Under the pieces are notes generated by a model. The model had not been told where the DNA came from. It did not search any database and saw nothing but the letters and a program-made list of their open reading frames with translations. Both the position numbers and the translations under genes were made by a program. Below, one piece after another: positions 8,424 to 17,028 of a stretch of 64,000 nucleotides of DNA; positions within the stretch are counted from its first letter, which is position 1, and each line of letters opens with the position of its first letter. This DNA is from Antarctobacter albus (GTDB lineage: Bacteria > Pseudomonadota > Alphaproteobacteria > Rhodobacterales > Rhodobacteraceae), in the NCBI RefSeq assembly GCF_900101505.1, contig NZ_FMZI01000002.1, positions 186,001 through 250,000 on the forward strand. Reading direction: 5' to 3'.

Positions 8424-8430
8424 GACTAAC
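8415..8430. promoter_or_regulatory. Candidate MarR/EctR operator over the regulator's own start codon
   Basis: GATTAG-CATG-ACTAAC forms an inverted repeat with core TTAG-N5-CTAA centred on the ectR start codon. MarR proteins bind short AT-rich dyads of this kind. Its place would let the regulator block its own expression; the ectA promoter lies on the other side, within 8431-8613. Confidence 0.4.
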
Positions 8431-8613
8431 GATATAGGTCTCTTGCGGGGTATTCAAGGCAATAGTGCTTTGCCATCCTAAGCTAAATAAGGCCGAATCG
8501 GGCGGGCATGAGGCCATATTTGGCGGAAATTGGATAAAAATTGCTTTGCCAGTTGAAATGTCAGTGGCGGCACGCTATTTCGACATCCAAAGCAAACGAG
8601 GAGACTTCATCCT

Positions 8614-9144
8614 ATGCAACATCCGCGCGATATCGCCCGTTCGTCCCTGCCCAGCCTGCGTGTACCCACCGCAGAAGACGGGGCGGCGATCTGGGAGCTG
8701 GTACGCTCGTGCAAGCCGCTCGACGAAAATTCGATGTACTGCAACCTGTTGCAGTGCGATCACTTCGCCGACACCTGCGTCGTTGCCGAACTGGATGGGG
8801 AGATCGTGGGCTGGGTTTCGGCCTACGTCCTGCCCAACGAGCCGGACACGCTGTTCGTCTGGCAGGTCGCCGTGTCCGACAAGGCGCGCGGCATGGGTCT
8901 TGGCGGGCTGATGCTCCAGACGATCCTGAACCGCGACGTCTGCGAGGACGTGACCCGCATGCAGACCACGATCACGGGTGACAATGACGCCTCCTGGGCG
9001 CTGTTCCGCAAGTTCGCGCGCCGCATGGGCCGCGGCCTGGACGTGCAGCCCTACTACACGCAGTCGCTGCACTTCAACAAACGGCACAAGACCGAGAACC
9101 TCGTGACCATCAAGGTGGCCGAAGAGATGGCGCAGGCGGCCTGA
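8614..9144 (+). CDS. ectA: L-2,4-diaminobutyrate N-gamma-acetyltransferase EctA
   Basis: 176-residue GNAT-fold acetyltransferase. It transfers acetyl from acetyl-CoA to 2,4-diaminobutyrate, the second ectoine-specific step. EctA hallmarks visible are LRVPTAEDGAAIWELV near the start, YCNLLQCDHFADTCVVAE, and the acetyl-CoA loop VSDKARGMGLGG. First gene of ectABC-ask, all on the plus strand. The start follows GAGGAG spaced about 10 bases. The 190-base region before it separates it from the divergent MarR gene and should hold an osmotically controlled promoter, though I could not pick a convincing -35/-10 pair. Confidence 0.95.
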   Translation: MQHPRDIARSSLPSLRVPTAEDGAAIWELVRSCKPLDENSMYCNLLQCDHFADTCVVAELDGEIVGWVSAYVLPNEPDTLFVWQVAVSDKARGMGLGGLMLQTILNRDVCEDVTRMQTTITGDNDASWALFRKFARRMGRGLDVQPYYTQSLHFNKRHKTENLVTIKVAEEMAQAA

Positions 9145-9191
9145 GCCCCGCGCCCTTCGCCCACATTCCTCACACAGAACGAGAGCACATA

Positions 9192-10478
9192 ATGTCTTCC
9201 CAGACCTTTCACCCGACGATCTTCAAACGACGGGAGTCGGAGGCGCGCAGCTATTGCCGCAGCTTCGACACCGTCTTCACCACCGCGCTCGGCTCGGAAA
9301 TGACCGACGCCGCTGGCCGGACCTACATCGACTTCCTGGCCGGCTGTTCCTCGCTGAACTACGGTCACAACGATCCCGACATGAAATGCGCGCTGATGAA
9401 CCATCTGTCGCAGAATGGGATTGCGCATGGCCTGGACATGCACACCGGCGAGAAGGCACGTTTCCTTGAGACCTTCGAGGAACTGATCCTCAAGCCGCGC
9501 GGCATGGACCACAAGGTCATGATGACAGGCCCGACCGGCACGAACGCGGTCGAGGCCGCGATCAAGCTGGCGCGCAAGGTGACCGGCCGGACCAACGTCA
9601 TCGCCTTTACCAACGGGTTCCACGGCATGACGATGGGCGCGCTGGCCGCGACCGGCAATGCCGGCAAGCGGAACGGCGGCGGCACACCGCTGTCGGGCAC
9701 CACGCATATGCCGTTCGAAGGCGCCTTTGGCGATGATGTCGACAGCCTCGACATCATCGAGCAGATGCTGGGCAACCCGTCTTCGGGCGTCGATGCACCG
9801 GCGGCCTTCATCATCGAACCCGTGCAGGGCGAGGGCGGCCTGAACGCCGCGTCGAAGGAGTTCATGCAGGGCATTGCACGCCTGGCCAAGGAACACGGCG
9901 CGCTGCTGATCGCCGATGACATCCAGGCGGGCTGTGGCCGGACCGGCACCTTCTTCTCCTTCGAGGAGATGGGCATCGAGCCGGACCTGATCCCGCTGGC
10001 CAAGTCGCTGAGCGGGATGGGCCTGCCCTTTGCCGCGCTGCTGATCAAGCCCGAGCTGGACATCTGGAAGCCCGCCGAACACAACGGCACCTTCCGCGGC
10101 AACACCCATGCCTTCGTGACCGCCCGGGTGGCTCTTGAAAAATTCTGGAGCGACGATGAATTCCAGAAGGACATCAAGCGCCGTGCCCAGACCGTGGAAC
10201 ACGGTCTGGAAACCATCGCCTCGATGATCCCGGACGCCAAGCTGAAGGGCCGCGGCATGATGCGCGGCGTGGACGTCGGGTCTGGTGACCTGGCGGCGGC
10301 GATCTGTGCCGAAGCCTTTGAAAACGGGCTGATCATCGAAACCTCGGGTGCCGAGGACGAGGTGGTCAAGGTCCTGGCCCCGCTGACCACACCGGACGAA
10401 ACCCTCAAGGATGGTCTGAACATCCTGATCGACGCGGCGCGTTCCGTGCTGTCGACCCAGAAGATTGCAGCGGAGTAA
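9192..10478 (+). CDS. ectB: Diaminobutyrate-2-oxoglutarate aminotransferase EctB
   Basis: 428-residue class III PLP aminotransferase making 2,4-diaminobutyrate from aspartate semialdehyde with glutamate as amino donor. Conserved elements are the cofactor-phosphate segment GPTGTNAVEAAIKLAR, the AD-DIQAGCGRTG stretch with the PLP-contacting aspartate, and the Schiff-base lysine in PLAKSLSG. The C-terminal part is of usual length. It is spaced 47 bases after ectA and 5 bases before ectC. Confidence 0.96.
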   Translation: MSSQTFHPTIFKRRESEARSYCRSFDTVFTTALGSEMTDAAGRTYIDFLAGCSSLNYGHNDPDMKCALMNHLSQNGIAHGLDMHTGEKARFLETFEELILKPRGMDHKVMMTGPTGTNAVEAAIKLARKVTGRTNVIAFTNGFHGMTMGALAATGNAGKRNGGGTPLSGTTHMPFEGAFGDDVDSLDIIEQMLGNPSSGVDAPAAFIIEPVQGEGGLNAASKEFMQGIARLAKEHGALLIADDIQAGCGRTGTFFSFEEMGIEPDLIPLAKSLSGMGLPFAALLIKPELDIWKPAEHNGTFRGNTHAFVTARVALEKFWSDDEFQKDIKRRAQTVEHGLETIASMIPDAKLKGRGMMRGVDVGSGDLAAAICAEAFENGLIIETSGAEDEVVKVLAPLTTPDETLKDGLNILIDAARSVLSTQKIAAE

Positions 10479-10483
10479 CAGTC

Positions 10484-10885
10484 ATGATCGTCAGAGATTT
10501 CGAAGAGATCAGCAAGAACGAACCCGGGCGCGTCGTCTCCGATGCACAATGGACCAGCGTGCGCATGCTGCTGGCCGATGACGGCATGGGCTTTTCGTTC
10601 CATGTCACCATCCTCGAAGCCGGTTCGGAGCATACGTTCCACTACAAGAACCACTTCGAGAGCGTGTATTGCATGCAGGGCAAGGGGTCGATCACCGACC
10701 TCAAGACCGGCGAGACCCACCAGATCAAGCCGGGCACCATGTATGCGCTGAACGAGCACGACAAGCACACGCTGCGGGCCGAGGAAGAACTCTGGATGGC
10801 CTGCTGCTTCAATCCGCCGGTGACCGGCAAGGAAGTGCACCGCGAAGATGGATCCTATGCCGCCCCCGAGGAGGTGGAGGCCTAA
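10484..10885 (+). CDS. ectC: L-ectoine synthase EctC
   Basis: 133-residue cupin that closes the ring of N-gamma-acetyl-diaminobutyrate to give ectoine. Starts MIVRDFEEI, the standard EctC opening. Metal-binding residues are expected in HYKNHFESVYCMQGKG and the later EHDKHTL segment. Directly follows ectB. No ectD hydroxylase is present in the window, so ectoine rather than hydroxyectoine is the local product. Confidence 0.96.
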   Translation: MIVRDFEEISKNEPGRVVSDAQWTSVRMLLADDGMGFSFHVTILEAGSEHTFHYKNHFESVYCMQGKGSITDLKTGETHQIKPGTMYALNEHDKHTLRAEEELWMACCFNPPVTGKEVHREDGSYAAPEEVEA

Positions 10886-10889
10886 ACAC

Positions 10890-12323
10890 ATGACCCACAC
10901 TGTTGAAAAGATCGGCGGGACAAGCATGTCCCGCCTCGCAGACCTGCGCGACACGCTTTTCCTCACGGATGGCGAGGCGCGTTATGGTCGTGTCTTTGTC
11001 GTTTCGGCCTTTGGTGGCATCACCAACCTGCTGCTGGAACACAAGAAAACCGGCGAGGACGGCGTCTATGCACGGTTCGCGAATGCCGAGGACGATCACG
11101 GCTGGCACGAGGCGCTGAGCCGCGTGAGCGACGCCATGATCGAGGCGCACGAGGCGGTGCTTGACCACCCCGGCGACATCGAGCAGGCGACCAACTTTGT
11201 CCAGGAGCGGATCGAGGGGGCACGCAACTGCCTGATCGACCTGCAGCGCCTGTGCTCCTACGGCCATTTCCGCCTGAACGCGCATCTGCTGCACATCCGC
11301 GAGCTGCTGTCCGGCCTCGGTGAGGCGCATTCGGCCCATGTGGCGGTTCTGCTGCTGCAACGTGCCGGCGTGAACGCGCGGCTGGTCGACCTGACCGGCT
11401 GGCGCGACGATGGCGAGGTGACGCTGCAGGAACGGCTGGACCGTGGCATGGAAGGGATCGACCCGGAAACCGAGATGCCCATCGTGACCGGCTATGCCCA
11501 GTGCCGCGAAGGCCTGATGCGAGAGTTCGACCGCGGCTATTCCGAGGTGACCTTTTCCGAGCTTGCCGCCCAGACCGGCGCGCGCGAGGCGATTATCCAC
11601 AAGGAATTCCACCTGTCGTCCGCCGATCCCAAGATCGTCGGCGAGGACAAGGTGCGCAAGCTGGGCCGGACCAACTACGACGTGGCCGACCAGATGGCGA
11701 ACCTCGGGATGGAGGCGATCCACCCTTCGGCGGCCAAGACGCTGCGCCAGGCGAATGTGCCGCTGCGCGTCACCAATGCCTTCGATCCGGGCGATCCGGG
11801 CACGTTGATCGACGACCAGCCGGCAGAGACGCCGGGGGTCGAGATTGTGACCGGCCTCGACGTGATCGCGCTGGAAGTGTTCGAACAGGACATGGTGGGG
11901 GTGAAGGGCTATGACGCCTCGATCCTCGACGCGCTGACCCGCCACAACGTGCGCATCGTGTCGAAGGTTTCGAACGCCAACACGGTGACGCACTACGTCG
12001 ACACCTCGTTGAAGTCGCTGCGCCGGGTCGAAGCCGACCTGGCCGAGCGGTATCCGCATGCCGAGATCAAAACGCGCAAGCTGTCGCTGGTCTCGGTCGT
12101 GGGCCGCGACCTCAGCGGTCTGTCGGTGCTGCAGCGCGGGCTGGAAAGCTTTGCCCAGGCGGGCATCTACTCGGTCGGCGCAAGCCAGGGGCCGCGCAAC
12201 GTGGACACCCAGTACATCCTGGAACGGGACGATATGGCCAAGGCCATCAAGAGCCTGCACGACGCTTTTTTCGATGAGGAGAAAGCGGCGGGTGATAAGG
12301 CGAAGGTCGCGCTGGTCGCCTGA
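10890..12323 (+). CDS. ask_ect: Ectoine-associated aspartate kinase
   Basis: 477-residue aspartokinase, phosphorylating aspartate to feed aspartate semialdehyde into ectoine synthesis. It opens with EKIGGTSMSR, the variant kinase motif of the Ask_Ect group. The kinase domain fills roughly the first 320 residues, and ACT-like regulatory segments follow, with a VSKVSNANTVTHYV stretch. It starts 4 bases after the ectC stop, so it is surely co-transcribed. Specialised kinases of this type escape the normal lysine/threonine feedback. A terminator follows 57 bases after the stop. Confidence 0.92.
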   Translation: MTHTVEKIGGTSMSRLADLRDTLFLTDGEARYGRVFVVSAFGGITNLLLEHKKTGEDGVYARFANAEDDHGWHEALSRVSDAMIEAHEAVLDHPGDIEQATNFVQERIEGARNCLIDLQRLCSYGHFRLNAHLLHIRELLSGLGEAHSAHVAVLLLQRAGVNARLVDLTGWRDDGEVTLQERLDRGMEGIDPETEMPIVTGYAQCREGLMREFDRGYSEVTFSELAAQTGAREAIIHKEFHLSSADPKIVGEDKVRKLGRTNYDVADQMANLGMEAIHPSAAKTLRQANVPLRVTNAFDPGDPGTLIDDQPAETPGVEIVTGLDVIALEVFEQDMVGVKGYDASILDALTRHNVRIVSKVSNANTVTHYVDTSLKSLRRVEADLAERYPHAEIKTRKLSLVSVVGRDLSGLSVLQRGLESFAQAGIYSVGASQGPRNVDTQYILERDDMAKAIKSLHDAFFDEEKAAGDKAKVALVA

Positions 12324-12379
12324 GGCACCAGACCGACCGACAATAGCGGCTGCGGACACGCGGCCCGACTGAAACAAAG

Positions 12380-12407
12380 GCCCGCCCTGCCAGGGGCGGG
12401 CTTTTTT
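12380..12407 (+). terminator. Rho-independent terminator of ectABC-ask
   Basis: A perfect 8-bp stem (GCCCGCCC at 12380-12387 with GGGCGGGC at 12394-12401), a six-base loop and a six-T run. It lies between the ask stop and the convergent cyclooxygenase-like gene. Confidence 0.85.
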
Positions 12408-12429
12408 GCTGGCCGTCGCCGAAGGCGGG

Positions 12430-14562
12430 TTACTCGCCCTGCCAGCCGGGGCGGGTCATGCCGATGAACGCCAGCGTCTCCGGCGCCTCGACGTTGCGCG
12501 CGATGATGTCGCGCAGCGATCCGCAGGCCCCGATCTGTTCCCAGCCGTAGCGGGTGAATGTGGGGTGTTCCATCTCCGGGTCATCGTCGAACCCGGGCGG
12601 CGGTGGAAAGACGTGTTCCGACAACAACGGGTTGGGCAGGGCCTGCGAAAAGGCATCCAGCGCGACGAAGGACAGGATGGTGCGGGGCAGGGGCGATCCG
12701 GGCACCCGGTCTTCGCAGAAGATCCCGGTGAAGAAATCGACCTCGTCGACCGAGCGGTAGGCGCGCGCCAACTGGGCGGCGACCGCGGGATCGCTGCTGA
12801 TCTCGTCGAACGCCTTTGCCGGGGCCTGCCCGAGGTAGCCGCGGTAGCGGTTGTACGGGGCCAGTTCGCAGATCCGTCCCTGTCGGACCGAATCCCACTC
12901 GATGTTCAACAGGGTGTCGTTGGTATTGCGCGGGCCAAGGCGGGCGGCGGGCTGGGCGCTCATGTCCTCGAACCCGCGTTTCAGGCCGGTCTGGATCAGC
13001 GGCAGGTTGTTCATGAAATAGCTGCGGCCTACCGGGTGTTCCGTCCCGCCCCAGGTGATCGCATCGGGGATCAGCGCGTGCCAGCGATAGAGCAGGCTGA
13101 ATTCCGTCGTGATCCAGTTGGCCTTGTTCCAGGGCGCGTGCCAGCAGACCGAGGGATCCGCCATGAGGTGCAGTGCGAAGGGCGCGATATGGTTGATGTA
13201 ATCCTCGACCACGATCTTGATGAACTGCACGACGACCACGTTGCGCGCGGTCTCGAACACGCGGGTGTCGTCCCAGTCCGGGTGCCGGGCGCCGATCTCG
13301 TGCGCCAGGCGGTTGTGTTCGCGCAGGAAAAGCGTGTTCATCATCGACACCTGCGGCACGGAATTGACCCGGTCGCCGCCCACGGCAAACAGCGCGTCGC
13401 GAAAGGCGCGGGCGCCCGCGGCGGTGGCCGGATCGTCCGAGGCGCAGGATTTCAGCAGGTCGGTCAGGCCCAGCGGTGGGTCCAGCCCCTCGAATTCCGG
13501 CCGGATCTCACCGTCGGCAAAGAGGAACTCGGGGAACTCCTCCCCTCCGATCCTCTGAGACCGCAGCATCCCCCGATGGGCATGGTCCGGGTCGGGAACC
13601 CGCAGGAGGCGGGTCTGTTCCGGGGTGCGGCCATAGAGAGGGCAAAGGTCGATTTCATGGTTCGAGGTGTTGCGCTTGCGTCGGTCCGGGTCCGGGGTGT
13701 CGCCGCCGATGCTTTCGGGCACCGTGCGCAGGAAACCGTCGGTCAGGTACTGCGCGAAACTGGGAAAGAGGCAGGTGGATTTCGGGCACAGCACCTGTGT
13801 CCCGTCCGGGCGTTCGAAGAGCGGTTTCAGACCTGCTTCGCCCTTCCATCCCGGCAGGCTGTCCTGGTCGATTTCGCTGACGCCCAGGTGACGGCCCGCC
13901 CAGGTCCTGTCCGTCAGGCTGGACCAGGAGGTATAGGGCGCCATCGTCGAAAAGGGATGTGGACGCGGGCGCGCCTGCATCACGATCCGGTTGATCAGCA
14001 GGGCGTTCAGCTTGCGGTGCAGGAACGGCACCGCCTCGACCAGCCGCGCGACCCAGGGGCGTGTCAGCTGCGACAGGGCCAGTTCCGCGATGCGTGCCAG
14101 CAGGCCGTTGATCCGCGCCGCCAGCCATTCGGACCGTTTCATTCCGGGGTAGAAGGGCAGGAAGACGGCGGAAAAGACGATATGCGGCAGGACGTGGTGC
14201 TGCCAGATGTCCTCGAGAATGAAGATGAACCAATAGCCGACCAGGAAATTCAGCGCCGTGAAGATCCACCAGCCGATGCGCAATTCGCGCCACATCAGCA
14301 CGATGCCGAACACGCCGCCCATGAAGATCGGCCCCAGCGTCCAGCGTTCCCAGTACTCCGGCACCCGGCAGAGCGCGCCAAGGATCGGGGTGCCCGGAAA
14401 CAGCGAAACCCAGGGAGAGGGATAGCCAAAGAGGTTCAGCAGCCCGCGATAGAACATCATCGCCCCCACCAGCAGGCAGGTCAGCTGCAGGAAGGTGCGG
14501 CGCCAGACCGCCCAGTCGATGCGAAATCCCTTGTGCGGTGCCCCCGCCGAGGCCGTGCCCAT
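12430..14562 (-). CDS. Membrane-anchored cyclooxygenase-like heme peroxidase (animal peroxidase superfamily)
   Basis: 710 residues. The first about 140 hold four hydrophobic segments (near 24-45, 74-91, 98-117, 124-138). Residues about 200-640 match the prostaglandin H synthase/fatty-acid dioxygenase group. LYRWHALIPD (491-500) aligns with the COX segment carrying the catalytic tyrosine and proximal heme histidine, giving Tyr492 and His495. REHNRLAHEI-GARHPDW (414-430), VVEDYINHI and VDEVDFFTGI also match. In the distal-heme segment, FAQYLTDGF (269-277), the usual histidine is Asp275. The family oxygenates unsaturated fatty acids through a heme-generated tyrosyl radical. ATG has an AAAGGGG Shine-Dalgarno. 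It is divergent from a diheme cytochrome and a catalase-like gene. Family is clear; substrate is unknown. Confidence 0.85.
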   Translation of the reverse strand: MGTASAGAPHKGFRIDWAVWRRTFLQLTCLLVGAMMFYRGLLNLFGYPSPWVSLFPGTPILGALCRVPEYWERWTLGPIFMGGVFGIVLMWRELRIGWWIFTALNFLVGYWFIFILEDIWQHHVLPHIVFSAVFLPFYPGMKRSEWLAARINGLLARIAELALSQLTRPWVARLVEAVPFLHRKLNALLINRIVMQARPRPHPFSTMAPYTSWSSLTDRTWAGRHLGVSEIDQDSLPGWKGEAGLKPLFERPDGTQVLCPKSTCLFPSFAQYLTDGFLRTVPESIGGDTPDPDRRKRNTSNHEIDLCPLYGRTPEQTRLLRVPDPDHAHRGMLRSQRIGGEEFPEFLFADGEIRPEFEGLDPPLGLTDLLKSCASDDPATAAGARAFRDALFAVGGDRVNSVPQVSMMNTLFLREHNRLAHEIGARHPDWDDTRVFETARNVVVVQFIKIVVEDYINHIAPFALHLMADPSVCWHAPWNKANWITTEFSLLYRWHALIPDAITWGGTEHPVGRSYFMNNLPLIQTGLKRGFEDMSAQPAARLGPRNTNDTLLNIEWDSVRQGRICELAPYNRYRGYLGQAPAKAFDEISSDPAVAAQLARAYRSVDEVDFFTGIFCEDRVPGSPLPRTILSFVALDAFSQALPNPLLSEHVFPPPPGFDDDPEMEHPTFTRYGWEQIGACGSLRDIIARNVEAPETLAFIGMTRPGWQGE

Positions 14563-14656
14563 AGCCGCGCCCCTTTCAATAAGACCTTCATTAATGACGC
14601 CAAGTGTGGCAGCTTTAAGGGGTTATGTTCAAATTTTTTCGCGCCAAAGATGTATC

Positions 14657-16042
14657 ATGAAAAAGCTGCTGCTCATCGTCTTCTTCGTCCTTCTGGGATC
14701 CGCGCTGTTCCTGGAATACAAGCGCCTGACCATAAAACCCTGGCCCGCCACGCATTTCGAGGACGTGGTGGAGCATTTCAAATACGGATCCATAGGGGCC
14801 GAGGTCGACGGCTTTCCCTATGCCATCTGGCGCGAACTGCCCACGATCTTTGCCGGGGAACTCCCGCTGGGGTACGCCGGGTTCGGCTTTCTCGGCGAAG
14901 AGGGCAGGGATCTTCCCATCGGTGTCTCCGTGCGTCGCATCGGGGTTGACCGGGTCGGGTTCAACTGTGCCACCTGCCATGTCTCGACCTACGAAATCGA
15001 CGGCGCGCGGCACCTGGTTCTGGGTGCGCCCAACAACGCGCTGGATATCCAGGCCTATATCCGGTTCCTGACCGGCGCCGCGCAGGACCCCCGGCTGACC
15101 CCCGACGCGGTGATCGAGGCGGCAGAGGCGAACGGGCGGCCGTTGGGCTGGTTTGACAGGCTGGTGCTGCGTCGCGTGGTCTTTCCCCGGCTGGCCGAGG
15201 AGGTCGCGACGCTGGAGTCCCGGCTGGCCTGGATGGACGGCCGTCCGCCGCACGGGCCGGGCCGCACGGATGCGGGCAATTTCTGGCGCGAACGCTGGGG
15301 GTTGAACCCGTCGGGCGACAGCCGTGTCGGGGTGGTCGATTTCCCCTCGGTCTGGAACCAGCGCTTGCGCACCGACGGCTGGTTTCACTGGGATGGCAAC
15401 AACCGGTCCCTGGACGAGCGCAACATCTCGGCGGCGCTGGCCGGAGGCGCGGCGGACTGGCTGCTGGAACGTCGGTCGATCGAGCGGGTCTCGGACTGGC
15501 TGATGGCGTTTCCGTCGCCGGACTGGCCCTTGCCCCTGGACGCGGACCGGGTGGCGCAGGGCCGCGCGATCTACGAGCGTGAGGGCTGCGACACCTGCCA
15601 CGATCCGGGCAGCCCCAGCCTGGGGCAGGTGACCTCCCTTGCGATCCTGGGCACGGATCCTCAGCGCACCGACCTGTTCGATGCGGAAATGGTGAGCTAT
15701 TTCAGCGACGTGGGCGAGAAGTACTCCTGGCGGTTCCACAACTACCGGACCACTGACGGCTACGCCAACATGCCGCTGGACGGGATCTGGATGCGGGCGC
15801 CTTACCTGCACAACGGCTCCGTCCCGACGCTGGCAGACCTGTTGTCGCCGCCAGACACGCGGCCCGTCACCTTCTTTCGCGGATGTACGGTGCTGGACAC
15901 GGACCGGGTCGGCTTCACCTGCGAGACCGGGTTCGAACTGGACACGACACTGACCGGCAACGGCAATGGCGGGCACCTCTGGGGCACGGATTTGCCCGAC
16001 GCGGAAAAGGCGCTGCTGCTCGATTATCTCAAGTCGCTCTGA
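14657..16042 (+). CDS. Membrane-anchored diheme c-type cytochrome, RoxA/MauG-like
   Basis: 461 residues starting MKKLLLIVFFVLLGSALFLEY, an uncleaved signal anchor or signal peptide, so the body is periplasmic. Two heme-c motifs are seen: CATCH at 104-108 and CDTCH at 311-315. A RAPYLHNGSVPTLADLL segment (about 380-395) is typical of the diheme peroxidase/MauG and rubber-oxygenase RoxA superfamily. Such diheme proteins can act as dioxygenases: Pseudomonas oleate 10S-dioxygenase and diol synthase are diheme cytochromes of this broad class. Its stop overlaps the start of the catalase-like gene, so both are translated together. I infer a redox or oxygenase partner of the neighbouring heme enzymes. 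Confidence 0.8.
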   Translation: MKKLLLIVFFVLLGSALFLEYKRLTIKPWPATHFEDVVEHFKYGSIGAEVDGFPYAIWRELPTIFAGELPLGYAGFGFLGEEGRDLPIGVSVRRIGVDRVGFNCATCHVSTYEIDGARHLVLGAPNNALDIQAYIRFLTGAAQDPRLTPDAVIEAAEANGRPLGWFDRLVLRRVVFPRLAEEVATLESRLAWMDGRPPHGPGRTDAGNFWRERWGLNPSGDSRVGVVDFPSVWNQRLRTDGWFHWDGNNRSLDERNISAALAGGAADWLLERRSIERVSDWLMAFPSPDWPLPLDADRVAQGRAIYEREGCDTCHDPGSPSLGQVTSLAILGTDPQRTDLFDAEMVSYFSDVGEKYSWRFHNYRTTDGYANMPLDGIWMRAPYLHNGSVPTLADLLSPPDTRPVTFFRGCTVLDTDRVGFTCETGFELDTTLTGNGNGGHLWGTDLPDAEKALLLDYLKSL

Positions 16043-17028
16043 TGGGGGATGAGCGCATTCCGGCGGGCGAGGCGGCAGAGATCCTGCACCTGACACGCGC
16101 AAATCTGCAGACGCTCTGGCGGCGGGATGACGTGGTGAAACGCGGACAGCATGCCAAGCATCACGCATTGTTGCAGGGCCGGTTCCGGGTGCGGCCGGAC
16201 CTGCCGCCGTCGCTGGCGCAGGGCGTGTTTCAGCCGGGGGCGGACCACGCCTGCCTGGTGCGCTTTTCCAATGGCGGCCAACAGGACGACCGGGCGCGCG
16301 ATGTGCGCGGCATGGCGATCAAGCTGCTGGATATACCGGGCCTGAAACTGCAGCCGGGGCAGGGACATATGTGCGAACAGGACTTCGTTCTGGTCGATCA
16401 CCCGGTCTACTTCTGCAAGGACATGGGGGACTACATGCCCTTCAACCGGCATTTCCTGCCGGTGCAGGCGCTGCGCAGCAAGGGGGGCGGCCCGCTGCGG
16501 CTGTGGCGTGCCTTGCGCGGGCTGACGATGCTGGGGCTCTTTCAACGGCCCGTTCTGCGGGCGGCGCGTGGCTTTGCCGGACGGCGCGTGGGCTCGTTGC
16601 TGGCGCTGACATATCACAGCACCACGCCCTACCGGCTGGGCGACCTGGCAGTAAAATACAAGGTCCAGGGGCAAGGGGCGCCAGCCGATCCGGTGCAGTC
16701 CCCGGACGGGTTGGGCAGGCGGCTCTGGCAGGCGCTGGACGCCGAGGAGGCGCGCATGACTTTTGGCGTGGTGATGCAGGACGATCCCACCCGCCAACCG
16801 GTCGAGGATGCGCGGGTCGACTGGGAAGCTGCCGGTGCGGCCTTCGTGCCCGTGGCCGAGATCGTGTTGCCCCGGCAAGAAGACAGCGCCGACCGGAGCG
16901 CCCGGGCCGAGGCCTTGCGGTTTTCGCCCTGGATGAGCCTGCCCGCGCATCGTCCGCTGGGTGCGATCAACCGTGCGAGGCGCGAGGTCTACCGCGTCAT
17001 GGCAGAGGCGCGCGGGCCACGCGCCTAG
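16042..17028 (+). CDS. Catalase-family heme protein (y4iL / allene-oxide-synthase-like)
   Basis: 328 residues, much shorter than true catalases (about 480 or more). Catalase-fold landmarks are QHAKHHALLQG with the distal histidine at 37, DVRGMAIKLLD, and EQDFVLVDHPVYF. The C-terminus carries FSPWMSLPAHRPLGAINRAR, characteristic of the small catalase-like subgroup represented by rhizobial y4iL. Relatives of this fold convert fatty-acid hydroperoxides (allene oxide synthase, hydroperoxide lyase types) rather than dismutating H2O2. No export signal is apparent. The ATG overlaps the diheme cytochrome stop (TGATG). Hydroperoxide processing downstream of the divergent cyclooxygenase-like enzyme is my inference. 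Confidence 0.75.
   Translation: MGDERIPAGEAAEILHLTRANLQTLWRRDDVVKRGQHAKHHALLQGRFRVRPDLPPSLAQGVFQPGADHACLVRFSNGGQQDDRARDVRGMAIKLLDIPGLKLQPGQGHMCEQDFVLVDHPVYFCKDMGDYMPFNRHFLPVQALRSKGGGPLRLWRALRGLTMLGLFQRPVLRAARGFAGRRVGSLLALTYHSTTPYRLGDLAVKYKVQGQGAPADPVQSPDGLGRRLWQALDAEEARMTFGVVMQDDPTRQPVEDARVDWEAAGAAFVPVAEIVLPRQEDSADRSARAEALRFSPWMSLPAHRPLGAINRARREVYRVMAEARGPRA

Noticed and set aside
8461-8613. Specific -35/-10 promoter for ectA
   Set aside because: Several AT-rich hexamers exist but none has acceptable spacing, so no call is made.
9365-10966. 533-codon open frame opposite ectB and ectC
   Set aside because: Shadow of well-identified ect genes; no start signal or domain.
12406-14949. 847-codon open frame opposite the cyclooxygenase-like gene
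   Set aside because: Antisense shadow; it crosses the terminator and promoter of the real genes and shows no domain.
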